Assembly: GCF_900103615.1 (NCBI RefSeq)
Contig: NZ_FNGW01000007.1
Coordinates: 95,160-159,159, forward strand
Reading direction: 5' to 3'
DNA from: Romboutsia lituseburensis DSM 797
GTDB lineage: Bacteria; Bacillota; Clostridia; Peptostreptococcales; Peptostreptococcaceae
DNA: 64,000 bases
The notes under the pieces were generated by a model. It was given only the letters and a program-made list of their open reading frames with translations, was not told where the DNA came from and did not search any database. The translations under genes were made by a program, and so were the position numbers. Numbering within the stretch: the stretch's first letter is position 1; each line of letters begins with the position of its first letter. Positions 53,056 to 61,798 of this stretch are shown here, piece by piece.

Positions 53056-53374
53056 TATAATTGTTATTCTGTAAAGATATAGTATAGACCAAGCGATTTG
53101 TATTATAGTACTTTATGGGGTATTTTATAGAAAAGAGTATTTATTATTAATTGTTTTTGCCTAAGACTTGTAAAAGAAGAGAAAAGATAATTAATGTTAA
53201 ATATAAATCTTAGTTTTTTAGCTAAGTAACCTAACCGTATGGGTTGAGGTGTATAATTTCGCATTTTTATACATTTTAAGATACGGTCTTATAACTTGAC
53301 TAGTAAGTATAGATATGGTATATTTTTACTTATAAATGTTAGTGAAGAAATTTTAAAGTTAAGAAGGTGAGAGT
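53056..53374 (+). ncRNA. Candidate guide-RNA scaffold / right end of the TnpB-like element
   Basis: About 320 bases without a gene between the TnpB-like gene and smpB. Near 53213-53226 a CTTAG/CTAAG stem is seen. At 53229-53250 ACCTAACC-gtat-GGGTTGAGGT forms a GC-richer hairpin in otherwise AT-rich sequence. TnpB guide RNAs (omegaRNA/reRNA) derive from this position, the 3' end of the gene and the transposon right end. The call rests on position and hairpins only. Confidence 0.35.
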
Positions 53375-53830
53375 ATGGCAGGAACAAAAACATTAGCTAC
53401 AAATAGAAAAGCAAGACATGAGTATTTTATAGAAGAAACTTATGAATGTGGAATCGAATTAAAAGGTACAGAAGTAAAATCAATAAGACAAGGTAAATTA
53501 AACTTAACTGATGGATATGCATCAGTAGATAATACAGAAGTATTTTTAAAACAAGTTCATATAAGCCCATACGAGCAAGGTAATAGATTTAACCAAGACC
53601 CTTTAAGAACTAGAAAATTATTACTTCACAAACATGAAATCAGAAAACTTATAGGACTTACAACTATAAAAGGTTATTCATTAATTCCTTTAAGTGTGTA
53701 TCTTAAAAATGGTAAAGTTAAAGTACAATTAGCATTAGCTAAAGGTAAAAAGTTACATGATAAACGTCAAGACTTAGCTAAAAAAGATGCACAAAGAAAT
53801 ATAGAGAGAGAATTAAGAGGAAAATATTAA
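53375..53830 (+). CDS. smpB: tmRNA-binding protein SmpB
   Basis: Binds tmRNA and brings it to stalled ribosomes. The 151-aa protein has the N-terminal [50 protein letters not shown], the [12 protein letters not shown] segment and the basic C-terminal tail [28 protein letters not shown] precedes the ATG. Its RNA partner ssrA starts about 150 bases downstream. Confidence 0.98.
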   Translation: MAGTKTLATNRKARHEYFIEETYECGIELKGTEVKSIRQGKLNLTDGYASVDNTEVFLKQVHISPYEQGNRFNQDPLRTRKLLLHKHEIRKLIGLTTIKGYSLIPLSVYLKNGKVKVQLALAKGKKLHDKRQDLAKKDAQRNIERELRGKY

Positions 53831-53982
53831 TAGTAGTTACAAATACTATAGTATAATCCACTAAATAACATTGCTTTTTAATACGAAAAGTATTAATATA
53901 TATATCAAGATAAACAACTTAATACAGATGGTGAAAAACAAGTTTGCGATATAACTACAGTCCAAGGACTTAAAAATACCAC

Positions 53983-54331
53983 GGGGGCGTAAAGGTTTCG
54001 ACGTGGGTTTGGAACTTGGGGCTGCGTGTCGTGTTACTCTGGGTCACGTAAAAACTGGGGACTTAAAACAAACGCAAACGATAATTACGCTTTAGCAGCT
54101 TAGTTCTGCTCGTCCCGCCTCAGCCCTCCTGCCGGCTAGGCCTGGACGTCAACTATGCAGGGAACTACTTTTTGGGTGTCTCGACCTAAAGTGGACTAAT
54201 TGGGACTGGTCAATCACATAGCTTGCCGCTGGGCGATGTGGGCGACGAGAATCTAAATCAGTTGGCTACACACGTAGATGCAACGAGGAAAGGACTTGCG
54301 GACAGGGGTTCGACTCCCCTCGTCTCCACCA
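53983..54331 (+). ncRNA. ssrA: Transfer-messenger RNA
   Basis: Ribosome-rescue RNA of about 349 bases. The 5' end GGGGGCGTAAAGGTTTCGAC and the 3' end GGGGTTCGACTCCCC with CGTCTCC-ACCA form the tRNA-like half; GGGGGCG pairs with CGTCTCC. The tag reading frame at 54074-54103 encodes ANDNYALAA then TAG, a typical clostridial degradation tag. The 3' end serves as attachment site for the island that follows. Confidence 0.98.
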
Positions 54332-54333
54332 TT
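54312..54333 (+). repeat. Left attachment site within ssrA
   Basis: GACTCCCCTCGTCTCCACCATT, split here as GACTCCCCTCG plus TCTCCACCATT, comprises the T-arm and acceptor end of tmRNA. The related copy is at 62300-62321. Confidence 0.7.
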
Positions 54334-54357
54334 TTAAAAAAATTATCGTTACAAAGA

Positions 54358-54400
54358 TTGGAATTGCTTAATTAGAATAAATAGCGATTCCTTTTTTTAT
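54358..54400 (+). terminator. Terminator after ssrA
   Basis: GGAATTGCT pairs with AGCGATTCC around an AT loop, followed by seven T residues. Confidence 0.85.
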
Positions 54401-54548
54401 GCATAAATAACACAATAGTAACACAACTATAAAAAAATAAAGGGAATACAAAATAGTTTTTTATGTAATGGATATATATAAGTCAATATAAAATGATTTA
54501 TTATATTTAGCATATATTATAAAAAAATAATAAAAAGGGGGAATGAGT

Positions 54549-56453
54549 ATGTCATTTAATTTTAATGAAAACTTTTTTATGGCATCTATGCCAAATATAA
54601 ATACTAATGAAAAGATAAGACAACCTCAATATGAAGCGTATGAGGCGATACAAAATTATTATTCTAATGCAAAAAATGATAATAGAAATGCATTAGTTGT
54701 GCTTCCTACCGGAGTAGGCAAAACAGGTATTATGGCATTAGCGCCATTTGGATTATGTAAAAAAAGAACTCTTATAATAACACCTGGGAATACTATAAAA
54801 AATAGTGTTTTAGAAAATTTAAACCCCGAAAATCCTATGAATTTTTGGTATAGTAGATCTATATTTCAAATGGGTATGGGACTTCCTAATGTAATAGAAT
54901 ATGAAGGTGCAAATACTACAAATGAGGTACTAAATGCATCGAATATAGTTATATTAAATATACATAAGTTGCAAGAAAGATTAGACTCATCCTTACTTCA
55001 TAGAGTTGATTCAGATTTTTTTGATTTTATAATTATAGATGAAGCACATCATTCAACTGCAGACACTTGGACTAAATGCATAGATTTTTTTAAGAATGCA
55101 AAAGTTTTAAAGCTAACGGGAACTCCATTTAGGACAGATGGTCAAGAGATAACAGCTAAGCTTATTTATAAATATCCTTTAAGCAGGGCTATGTATCATG
55201 GATATGTAAAAAGCTTACAAAATATCAAACATGTTCCAGATGAGTTAAAACTTACAATCGACGGAGATGAATCTAAAGAATATACTATAGATGAAATATT
55301 TAATTTAGGGTTGAGGGATCAGGATTGGGTTACTCGAACAGTTGCATACTCTACAGAATGTTCCTTAAAAATTGTAGATGCTAGTATTGAATCATTATAC
55401 AAAAAGTTAAAAAATAGTAAGGTACCACATAAAATAATTGCTATTGCATGTAGTATAAGCCATGCAAAAAAAATAGCTAAATTATACGAACAAAGAGGAA
55501 TTAAAACTGCAGTTATACATAGTAATCTTCCAGAAGAGGAAAAAGCTTCGTTGTTTAAAGATATAGAAAACCACAGAGTACAAGCTGTTATAAATGTAGC
55601 TATGCTTGGAGAGGGTTATGACCATAAATATTTATCTATAGCTGCTATATTTAGGCCATTTAGAGCAGAACTTCCATATGTTCAGTTTATCGGAAGAGTT
55701 TTAAGGTATATACCTGAAGGAAATACAAATGATAATATAGCTCAAATAATTTCTCATCATCATTTGTTCTTAGATGGATTATGGGAAAAATACAAAAAAG
55801 AAATAAATGAAAGTGATATTATAAAGAGTCTTAAAGATATAGAAGAGTCTTTAGATAATGAATTTGATAATGAATTTGATACAGAATTACCAAATGAATG
55901 TCGTAATTCTAAAGGGGTTGCTTCTTTAGGAAAAGTTAGTGAATCTATGTCTAACTCATTAAATATAGATAACTATCTTGATACTCATTTAATTCAAAAA
56001 AGTAAGCAAGAAGAAGAAGCTTATAATGAGAAAATAAAAGTTTTAAAAGAGCAATTAGGTATTTCCGAAGAACAAGCTAAGGTGATGATGGATCAAGTAC
56101 GTAGCTCGGCATCAAATCTTGGCAGACCAGATTTAATGTATAAGAGAAAAAAGAAGGGTCTAGATGAGACTATACGAGAAGAAATAGTACCCAATCTTAT
56201 AAGTAAATTTGATATAGACAAAGATGGAAATGACTTGAAGAGTTGTGATCTATTTAAAGGTTCTTACTGGTATATTCCTAACCAACAGAAAAAAAATGCA
56301 GCTATGATTGCAGTATATTTTAATATTAGACTAAAAAATAAGATAGGAAGGCCTAGAAAAGAATGGGTTGATAGAGATTTTGATTTAGCGTTTGAATATA
56401 TTGGAGAATTAACAAAACTTGTTGAAGGAACAATAAAACAATATTATAATTAA
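54549..56453 (+). CDS. SF2 DEAD/DEAH-type helicase of unknown system
   Basis: A 634-aa superfamily 2 helicase. It has Walker A LPTGVGKTGI (near residue 55), LIITPGNTIKNSVLENL, motif II IIIDEAHHST (near 158), motif III LTGTPFRTDG, motif V VINVAMLGEGYD and motif VI QFIGRVLRYIP (near 378). The C-terminal 180 residues contain an acidic stretch and no recognised nuclease. The layout resembles the type III restriction-like helicases of phage-defence operons. The start is ATG 54549, seven bases after GGGGG; an ATG six bases upstream is too close to that site. The next gene begins 33 bases later. Confidence 0.85.
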   Translation: MSFNFNENFFMASMPNINTNEKIRQPQYEAYEAIQNYYSNAKNDNRNALVVLPTGVGKTGIMALAPFGLCKKRTLIITPGNTIKNSVLENLNPENPMNFWYSRSIFQMGMGLPNVIEYEGANTTNEVLNASNIVILNIHKLQERLDSSLLHRVDSDFFDFIIIDEAHHSTADTWTKCIDFFKNAKVLKLTGTPFRTDGQEITAKLIYKYPLSRAMYHGYVKSLQNIKHVPDELKLTIDGDESKEYTIDEIFNLGLRDQDWVTRTVAYSTECSLKIVDASIESLYKKLKNSKVPHKIIAIACSISHAKKIAKLYEQRGIKTAVIHSNLPEEEKASLFKDIENHRVQAVINVAMLGEGYDHKYLSIAAIFRPFRAELPYVQFIGRVLRYIPEGNTNDNIAQIISHHHLFLDGLWEKYKKEINESDIIKSLKDIEESLDNEFDNEFDTELPNECRNSKGVASLGKVSESMSNSLNIDNYLDTHLIQKSKQEEEAYNEKIKVLKEQLGISEEQAKVMMDQVRSSASNLGRPDLMYKRKKKGLDETIREEIVPNLISKFDIDKDGNDLKSCDLFKGSYWYIPNQQKKNAAMIAVYFNIRLKNKIGRPRKEWVDRDFDLAFEYIGELTKLVEGTIKQYYN

Positions 56454-56486
56454 CTAAATAAATAAACTGATTTTGGAGGTGAACTA

Positions 56487-56792
56487 ATGAATTTATTTAA
56501 TGAAATATATGATTTAACTTATTTACCTTTACTTACACCTGCAAATTTAATTGAAAATTTAAACTTAGATAGTTTTATAAATATTAATTATGCTAAAAAT
56601 GAAAAGGGAATTATAGCAGAAGTTTTATGCGATATAGATAAGTCTAGAATTAAGTTTTACTATCAATTTGATTCTAAGAACTTTATTAATACAATTTATT
56701 ATTATGAAAATAATAATTTAGAGTTTATGTTTGATAGAAAAAAAATGCTTAATAATCTTAGAGATGAATTTTCTGAATTAAAAGCGTTATAA
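56487..56792 (+). CDS. 101-aa protein co-transcribed with the island helicase
   Basis: An acidic, asparagine- and tyrosine-rich protein with no recognised domain, membrane segment or metal motif. GGAGGTG lies six bases before the ATG, and a terminator follows, so helicase and small protein form one unit. I do not know the family. As a partner it could be a specificity factor, inhibitor or effector of the helicase; nothing in the sequence decides among these. Confidence 0.75.
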   Translation: MNLFNEIYDLTYLPLLTPANLIENLNLDSFININYAKNEKGIIAEVLCDIDKSRIKFYYQFDSKNFINTIYYYENNNLEFMFDRKKMLNNLRDEFSELKAL

Positions 56793-56798
56793 AAATTT

Positions 56799-56832
56799 GG
56801 AGTAGCTTAAATTAAGCTACTCCTTGTTTTTT
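56799..56832 (+). terminator. Terminator closing the helicase unit
   Basis: GGAGTAGCTTA pairs with TAAGCTACTCC around AAT, followed by TTGTTTTTT. Confidence 0.92.
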
Positions 56833-56889
56833 ATTTAATAAGAAATATAAATTAAAGTAATTATGCAGTTATGAATAAAGGAGTAAATC

Positions 56890-57825
56890 ATGAATTATAA
56901 TACTGAATTAGATTTAATACAAGATATTATGTCTAATTTAAAATCTAAGTATGGAATTAGATTTAGAAGAAATCAAAAACTAGATTTTATAAAATATGCA
57001 CAAAATATATTTAGACAAATGGGTTATAAAACATATGTACAAGAAAAGGTTGAACTTAGTGAATATGTATTTTTAAATCAAAATTTAATAATAGGAGATA
57101 TAGAAAAAGCAAAAGTTATTATGTGTGCTCATTATGACACTCCATTTCGATCACTTCATAGATATAAAATAATTTATGGAAAAAAAATGCTTAAGAGAGA
57201 TATAATTAAAGGTGGTATTGCAATATTAGCATATTTGATATTTATAGGAATTCTATTAATTTTACTTAATTGTCCAACTACAATATATTTAATTGTAATA
57301 ACATTATTTATTTTAAGCGTCCCAAATAAAGAAAATTTAAATGACAATACTTCCGGAGTTTTGACGATATTTAAAATAGCAGCAGAACTCAAAGAATTAA
57401 ATAGTTCAAAAGTAGCCTTCATATTATTTGATAATGAAGAATGGGGATTAATTGGTTCTAAAGTATTTAAAATTCAGAATAAAGATGTTGATAATAAGTT
57501 ATTTATTAATTTTGACTGTGTAGGAGTAGGAGATAATATAGTAATTACAGGGGACAAGGATAGTATATGTGAAGCTAAAAAAATAGGTGGAAATAAAAAA
57601 GGAATAAAGGGAAAAAATATTTTAGTAAAAGAGATGGATTTAAGTAAAGCCAATTCGGATGAAAGAAGATTTAAAAATAGAATTCGATTTGCTACATTTC
57701 ATAGAAATAAACATGAACAACTATATATTAATAATATACATACAAAAAAAGATAATAAATTAGATATTAATAATATAAATGAAATATCTTCAATTATTAA
57801 AGATTATATAATTAAAATTGATTAA
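56890..57825 (+). CDS. M28-like metallopeptidase with an inserted membrane hairpin
   Basis: A 311-aa protein carrying the M28 aminopeptidase metal site in order: CAHYDT (near residue 80), the bridging aspartate in NDNTSGV (near 153), the catalytic and metal glutamates in FDNEEWGLIGS (near 180), NFDCVGVGD (near 207) and a final histidine in NNIHTKKDN. Two hydrophobic helices (about residues 108-130 and 132-145) are inserted between the first and second ligands, anchoring the domain at the membrane. No signal peptide is seen, so the active site may face the cytoplasm. AAAGGAG precedes the ATG. Confidence 0.8.
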   Translation: MNYNTELDLIQDIMSNLKSKYGIRFRRNQKLDFIKYAQNIFRQMGYKTYVQEKVELSEYVFLNQNLIIGDIEKAKVIMCAHYDTPFRSLHRYKIIYGKKMLKRDIIKGGIAILAYLIFIGILLILLNCPTTIYLIVITLFILSVPNKENLNDNTSGVLTIFKIAAELKELNSSKVAFILFDNEEWGLIGSKVFKIQNKDVDNKLFINFDCVGVGDNIVITGDKDSICEAKKIGGNKKGIKGKNILVKEMDLSKANSDERRFKNRIRFATFHRNKHEQLYINNIHTKKDNKLDINNINEISSIIKDYIIKID

Positions 57826-57851
57826 ATAAATTAAATTTAGGAGAAAGAAAA

Positions 57852-57887
57852 ATAGTGTAGTGTTATTCTAAATAAACACTACACTAT
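57852..57887. terminator. Perfect hairpin between the convergent M28 and integrase genes
   Basis: ATAGTGTAGTGTT pairs with AACACTACACTAT around an AT loop, a 13-bp stem. T runs are weak on both sides. Confidence 0.65.
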
Positions 57888-58771
57888 AAAATAAATATAC
57901 TATTTAATTTTTCAACAGCTTCTAACTTAGTATCTTCCATAACGTGTGTATAAATATCCATAGTTATACTGATATCATAATGGCCCATTAAAACTTGAAC
58001 TGTCTTTGGTGGTACATTAGCTTCGAATAATCTAGTAGCATAAGTATGTCTTAATCCATGAAACTTTATAGGCTCAATGTTTAATTTAGTTAAAATACTT
58101 TTTAAGTTTCTAGCCGGTCTTTTATCATCAATAGGATAACCTAAGTTATTACAAAATACATAATCATTATTTAAATAAGCTTCACCGAGTTTTAATCTAT
58201 TTTTATTTTGCTCAACTCTATGATCCTTTAGTCTTGAAAGTATATTTTGTGGTATTGGCACAGTCCTTATTGAGTTTTTAGTTTTAGGTAGTTGCTCAAT
58301 AATTTTACTTTCTCTATTTCCATTTCTATCTATTTCCGTAACCCTTTGTAAAGTTCTATTAACTGTTAATGTTCCAGAGTTAAAATCTATATCACACCAC
58401 TTTAAACCTAAAATTTCACCAAGTCTTAATCCTGTGCTTAGTGCAACTAAGAATAATACTTCTAATTCATGACCCTTTATATATTGAATAAATTCTTGTT
58501 GCTGGTCATTAGTTAATACTTTTATTTCTTTAGTTACATTATCCTTAGGTAAAGTAACCATTTTACAGTAATTTTTTTGAATATATCCTTGCTTTTCAGC
58601 TTCAGCAAGACAAGGCTTTAATCTAGTATTTAAACCTTTAATAGTTGATACGGCTTTTTTATCTATATAAAGAAGCTTGTTATAATTTTGTTGTAGATGA
58701 ATGGATTTTAAATCTTTTAATTTAATCCTACCTAGTGCTGAATCTTTTATATAATTTCTATTGTAGCTAAT
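57884..58771 (-). pseudogene. Tyrosine-type integrase lacking its N terminus
   Basis: The catalytic domain is complete: TGLRLGEILGLKW (arginine), the lysine hairpin, HGLRHTYATRLFE, VLMGH and the tyrosine in DIYTHV. The same open frame continues upstream of the Met at 58561 through QKNYCKM, EAEKQGYI, NTRLKPCL and GRIKLKDLKSIHLQQ, a core-binding domain, up to a TAA at 58774-58772. The arm-binding domain of about 60 residues and a start codon are missing. A separate open frame on the other strand begins at the same place, indicating a deletion junction. The fragment from 58561 could still be translated but should not recombine normally. Confidence 0.85.
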
Positions 58772-58987
58772 TTATATGAAGAATCTGTGAATATAAAAAC
58801 TACTTTAATCGAAAATGAAGATGGTTTTAAAGATAGAAAAGATCCTTACGGATTCCCACAAACTGAACACTTAAAATTAGATAATCTCAATATGTTAAAA
58901 AAGATTGAGGAAATAGGTAATATAGCATTTAAAACAAATCCAGATTTATTAAATAACAGTATATATAAATGTATATTGCAGCTATAG
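58751..58987 (+). pseudogene. C-terminal remnant of an unknown island gene
   Basis: A frame open from about 58751 runs IVANLYEESVNIKTTL, GFKDRKDPYGFPQTEHLKL and on to TAG. There is no ribosome binding site; the first possible start is a GTG at 58787. It looks like the end of a larger gene whose 5' part was lost together with the 5' part of the integrase. I do not recognise the family. Confidence 0.5.
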
Positions 58988-59250
58988 TAATGAAAATAAG
59001 CCACTTCTCAAGCTTCTGATAGCTTTTTAAGTGGCTTTAAATTATTATAGAAATACATTCATGGTATAGGCTAAAACTCCAATGAAAGATATTATTGTTA
59101 CAGCAAGAGTGAGTTTATTTTGTCTATTGCTTATCCCAATTCTGTTAAAATCAAATATTTTAAAATGATAATGATATACTGCAGTTTTTTTATTGTTTAA
59201 TATTGAAATTTAATATACAATTAGTTGGAAAAATAAACAGGAGGATAAAT

Positions 59251-60102
59251 ATGAAAAAGTATATAAAAAAGTATCAATTTGGGATTATAGTAGGAGTAGC
59301 TTTTATCACTATAACATTAATTATTCCATATGTTATAAATAAAGTTATGTACTTACCTATAAAAACTAACTCAACATCAGATTCTGATTGGCTAGCTTTT
59401 TGGGGAAGTTTTTTAGGTGGAGTTTTTGGAGGTTTTTTGACTTTAACTGGAGTTAGATATACAATTAAAGAAAATGAAAAAGAAAAAGAAAAAGAAAATG
59501 AGAAAAATAAACCATTTATAGTACCACTAAAAAATACTATATTAGTTTATAGAGATGTAATAAATGAGACATGTTATCTTAGTAACCAAGGAAAAGATGA
59601 AAATTTCTTTATATATGAACAAATCTATTTTAAATTAATAAATTTAGGTAAAGAGCATGCTTTTAATTTATCGTTAGGATGGAATCCACCTGAAACTCAT
59701 CAAATAGAGAACTTCTTGCAGCAGAAACATATAGATAACAGATTTAAGAAATGTTTTAATCTGATTTGCAATTCAAGGCCGGAAAAAAGAGATGATGAAA
59801 TACAAATAATTAAATCTTGTGATAATCAAGATGTCCAAGAGACATATTTATTTGTAGGATGGGAAAGTTTAATAAAAAACTTAATCGAATGCATAGCATT
59901 AACAAACAAAGGAAATAAAAACGATAAAACTTATGTGAATATGCCGTTAGGAAAACTAGAATTAAAATACGAAAATATTTATGGTAACGACGTAAATAAG
60001 ATTTATTCAATATATGGACAAGTTTTCCAAGGTATTATAGATAAAGATATGGAAAGTTACTATCTTAGTTTCAAATTTAATTTAGAAGATCCAAATAACT
60101 AG
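59251..60102 (+). CDS. Two-TM membrane protein with cytoplasmic domain, unknown
   Basis: A 283-aa protein. TM1 is about residues 9-30 (FGIIVGVAFITITLIIPYVI). A short outside loop ends in SDSDWLAFWGS, and TM2 (FLGGVFGGFLTLTGVRYTI) leads into a lysine/glutamate-rich coiled stretch. A soluble domain of about 190 residues follows. The WLAFWGSFLGG segment is a pattern I know from uncharacterised membrane proteins of phages and islands. The start is ATG 59251 with AGGAGG upstream. The role is unknown. Confidence 0.65.
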   Translation: MKKYIKKYQFGIIVGVAFITITLIIPYVINKVMYLPIKTNSTSDSDWLAFWGSFLGGVFGGFLTLTGVRYTIKENEKEKEKENEKNKPFIVPLKNTILVYRDVINETCYLSNQGKDENFFIYEQIYFKLINLGKEHAFNLSLGWNPPETHQIENFLQQKHIDNRFKKCFNLICNSRPEKRDDEIQIIKSCDNQDVQETYLFVGWESLIKNLIECIALTNKGNKNDKTYVNMPLGKLELKYENIYGNDVNKIYSIYGQVFQGIIDKDMESYYLSFKFNLEDPNN

Positions 60103-60284
60103 TCATCTAATTTTAGTATGTATGATACGCATGGATGAATTAAAATAGTTATAAATAATTTTCCAAGTGATATTTAAGTTATATAAAAAAACTAATATCT
60201 TTAATACAGATTGCTCAGGTTCAAAATAAATAATTATTTTCAAAACGACAAACAATGAAACCTTTATTATTAGGAAGGTTCCAT

Positions 60285-60327
60285 AAAAGGGTGCACATAT
60301 TTATATTTTGGGTGCACCCTTTTTTTA
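60285..60327 (+). terminator. Rho-independent terminator in the island
   Basis: AAAAGGGTGCAC pairs with GTGCACCCTTTT and runs into T residues. It is about 180 bases past the two-TM gene and may end its transcript. Confidence 0.85.
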
Positions 60328-60772
60328 TAAAATAAAATAATATTACAAAACGACTAATACAAATTTTATTGGCTTATAAGTGTTAGAATAGATATGTTTA
60401 TACAGTATGGTATTCGTAGTACTCCATCAGAAAGTTGCACCTTTTTTGCTGTAAAATGTTGTATAAAAAAATGTAAAAAAGGTGTCAAATAGAAAAGTAT
60501 TGATATTTTAACATTTTCTAATTGTATGAAATATACTTTTAAAAATGAATAAGTATTCAGCTAACTTAAGTAACTGAAGTATGACTAGTATAACTATGGT
60601 ATGTGTTCGAATATCAATAGTACGTAACAGAGGATGTTTTTGCAGAAAAATTATATAGTGTGGTTGATGGAGTTAAAGAGATTACATTTTTGTAGTATCT
60701 TCTTTAGTTATGTATAAATTATAGTGGGACTAAATATATTCAAAGTATGTTTATATATAATAAACTATTAGG

Positions 60773-60885
60773 GCTAAATGGACTATATTTTAAAAGTATT
60801 ATTACGTGTAACTATTTTCGGTTTAAATATTATATATATATTACATATATAAGTTTTAGAAATTAATCCAAATAGTCCATTTAGC
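60773..60885. repeat. Perfect 14-bp inverted repeat with an 85-base loop
   Basis: GCTAAATGGACTAT at 60773-60786 is the exact reverse complement of 60872-60885. The loop is very AT-rich. It lies between island genes and is not explained by any terminator. Confidence 0.75.
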
Positions 60886-61021
60886 TGACATTAGCAACTG
60901 TAAAGGCTTTAGGTTTTAAATTTAGTACCACAAATAGTACTGATTATATATTTTATATGTATATAAAAACCACTCTTACGAATTGTAGAATTGTATAAAG
61001 TTAAGGTTATGTGCTTTTTTA

Positions 61022-61798
61022 TTATAATTTAAACATATATTTATTACTTTCCTCTAAAGAAAGATGATTAGTCATATATAAATGCATATAATTAATATTA
61101 TTAAATATCTTAATAAAGGCTGTATCTAATTCTGTTAATAAAGCATTTATCCATAAGTTTTTACTTAATAAATATATATCAATATATTCATTTTTAGATA
61201 TATATATTTTTTCATATGCCTGGTGATTGCCATCGGCTACAACTATTTGTAAATTTGAACTTAAAAGGCCAAGCATATCAAGACAGATAATAGGGTCCTC
61301 CACATCTGAACGTGTTTTTGCATAATTTTTATCAATTTCATCAATATTATAATCAAGTATATATTTGAAGAATCCGCTTTTTAAATTTAACTTAACTCCA
61401 TTCTTATCAATATCATTTGTATATTTAGAAAGATTTTTATTCATAAACTTATTACATCCGTGTTTTTTAAAATACTTATCTAATGCCATAGAATCCTCGC
61501 TTAATAAATCTATATCTTCAGTTATTTTTTTTAATTTGTCAACATCGAAGTTTAACCTATACTCTACTCCTCCGGCTAAATCATATGGTATTGAAAAACC
61601 ACATGAATTATTAGATTTAGTTCTAAGTAAATATTTCGCTTCTGGAATTAATTTTTTAGAAGTTTTCTTCCACATCTTTTTATAGTTGTCTACATGATGA
61701 TAGTATCCTGGATATTCTCTTATTGCATTAATTTCATTTTTAAAATTTTTACTTACTATATAATCAAAAAATATATTCAATGAATCCAAATAAATCAT
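61022..61798 (-). CDS. Unknown protein with a ParB-like DGNH motif
   Basis: A 258-aa soluble protein. Residues about 175-210 read DPIICLDMLGLLSSN, then LQIVVADGNHQAYEKIY, reminiscent of the ParB/sulfiredoxin fold motif (hydrophobic strand, DGxHR, small alpha helix). The glutamine in place of arginine is atypical. The N-terminal 150 residues are not recognised. GGGGG directly touches the ATG at 61798; a TTG three codons later (61789) has better spacing and may be the true start. It is the last intact gene of the island. Confidence 0.6.
   Translation of the reverse strand: MIYLDSLNIFFDYIVSKNFKNEINAIREYPGYYHHVDNYKKMWKKTSKKLIPEAKYLLRTKSNNSCGFSIPYDLAGGVEYRLNFDVDKLKKITEDIDLLSEDSMALDKYFKKHGCNKFMNKNLSKYTNDIDKNGVKLNLKSGFFKYILDYNIDEIDKNYAKTRSDVEDPIICLDMLGLLSSNLQIVVADGNHQAYEKIYISKNEYIDIYLLSKNLWINALLTELDTAFIKIFNNINYMHLYMTNHLSLEESNKYMFKL

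Larger units (their letters stand above)
60103..61021. other. Gene-free, hairpin-rich stretch of about 920 bases
   Basis: No gene is seen on either strand. Three structures stand out: a terminator at 60285-60327 (AAAAGGGTGCAC / GTGCACCCTTTTTT); an inverted repeat GCACCTTTTTT (60437-60447) / AAAAAAGGTG (60475-60484); and a perfect 14-bp inverted repeat GCTAAATGGACTAT (60773-60786) / ATAGTCCATTTAGC (60872-60885). It could contain a structured RNA or remnants. Confidence 0.6.

Noticed and set aside
60723..60744. GTGGGACTAAA match to part of the CggR operator region at 33393
   Set aside because: Only one GGGAC copy is present and no glycolytic gene is nearby; an 11-base match can occur by chance.
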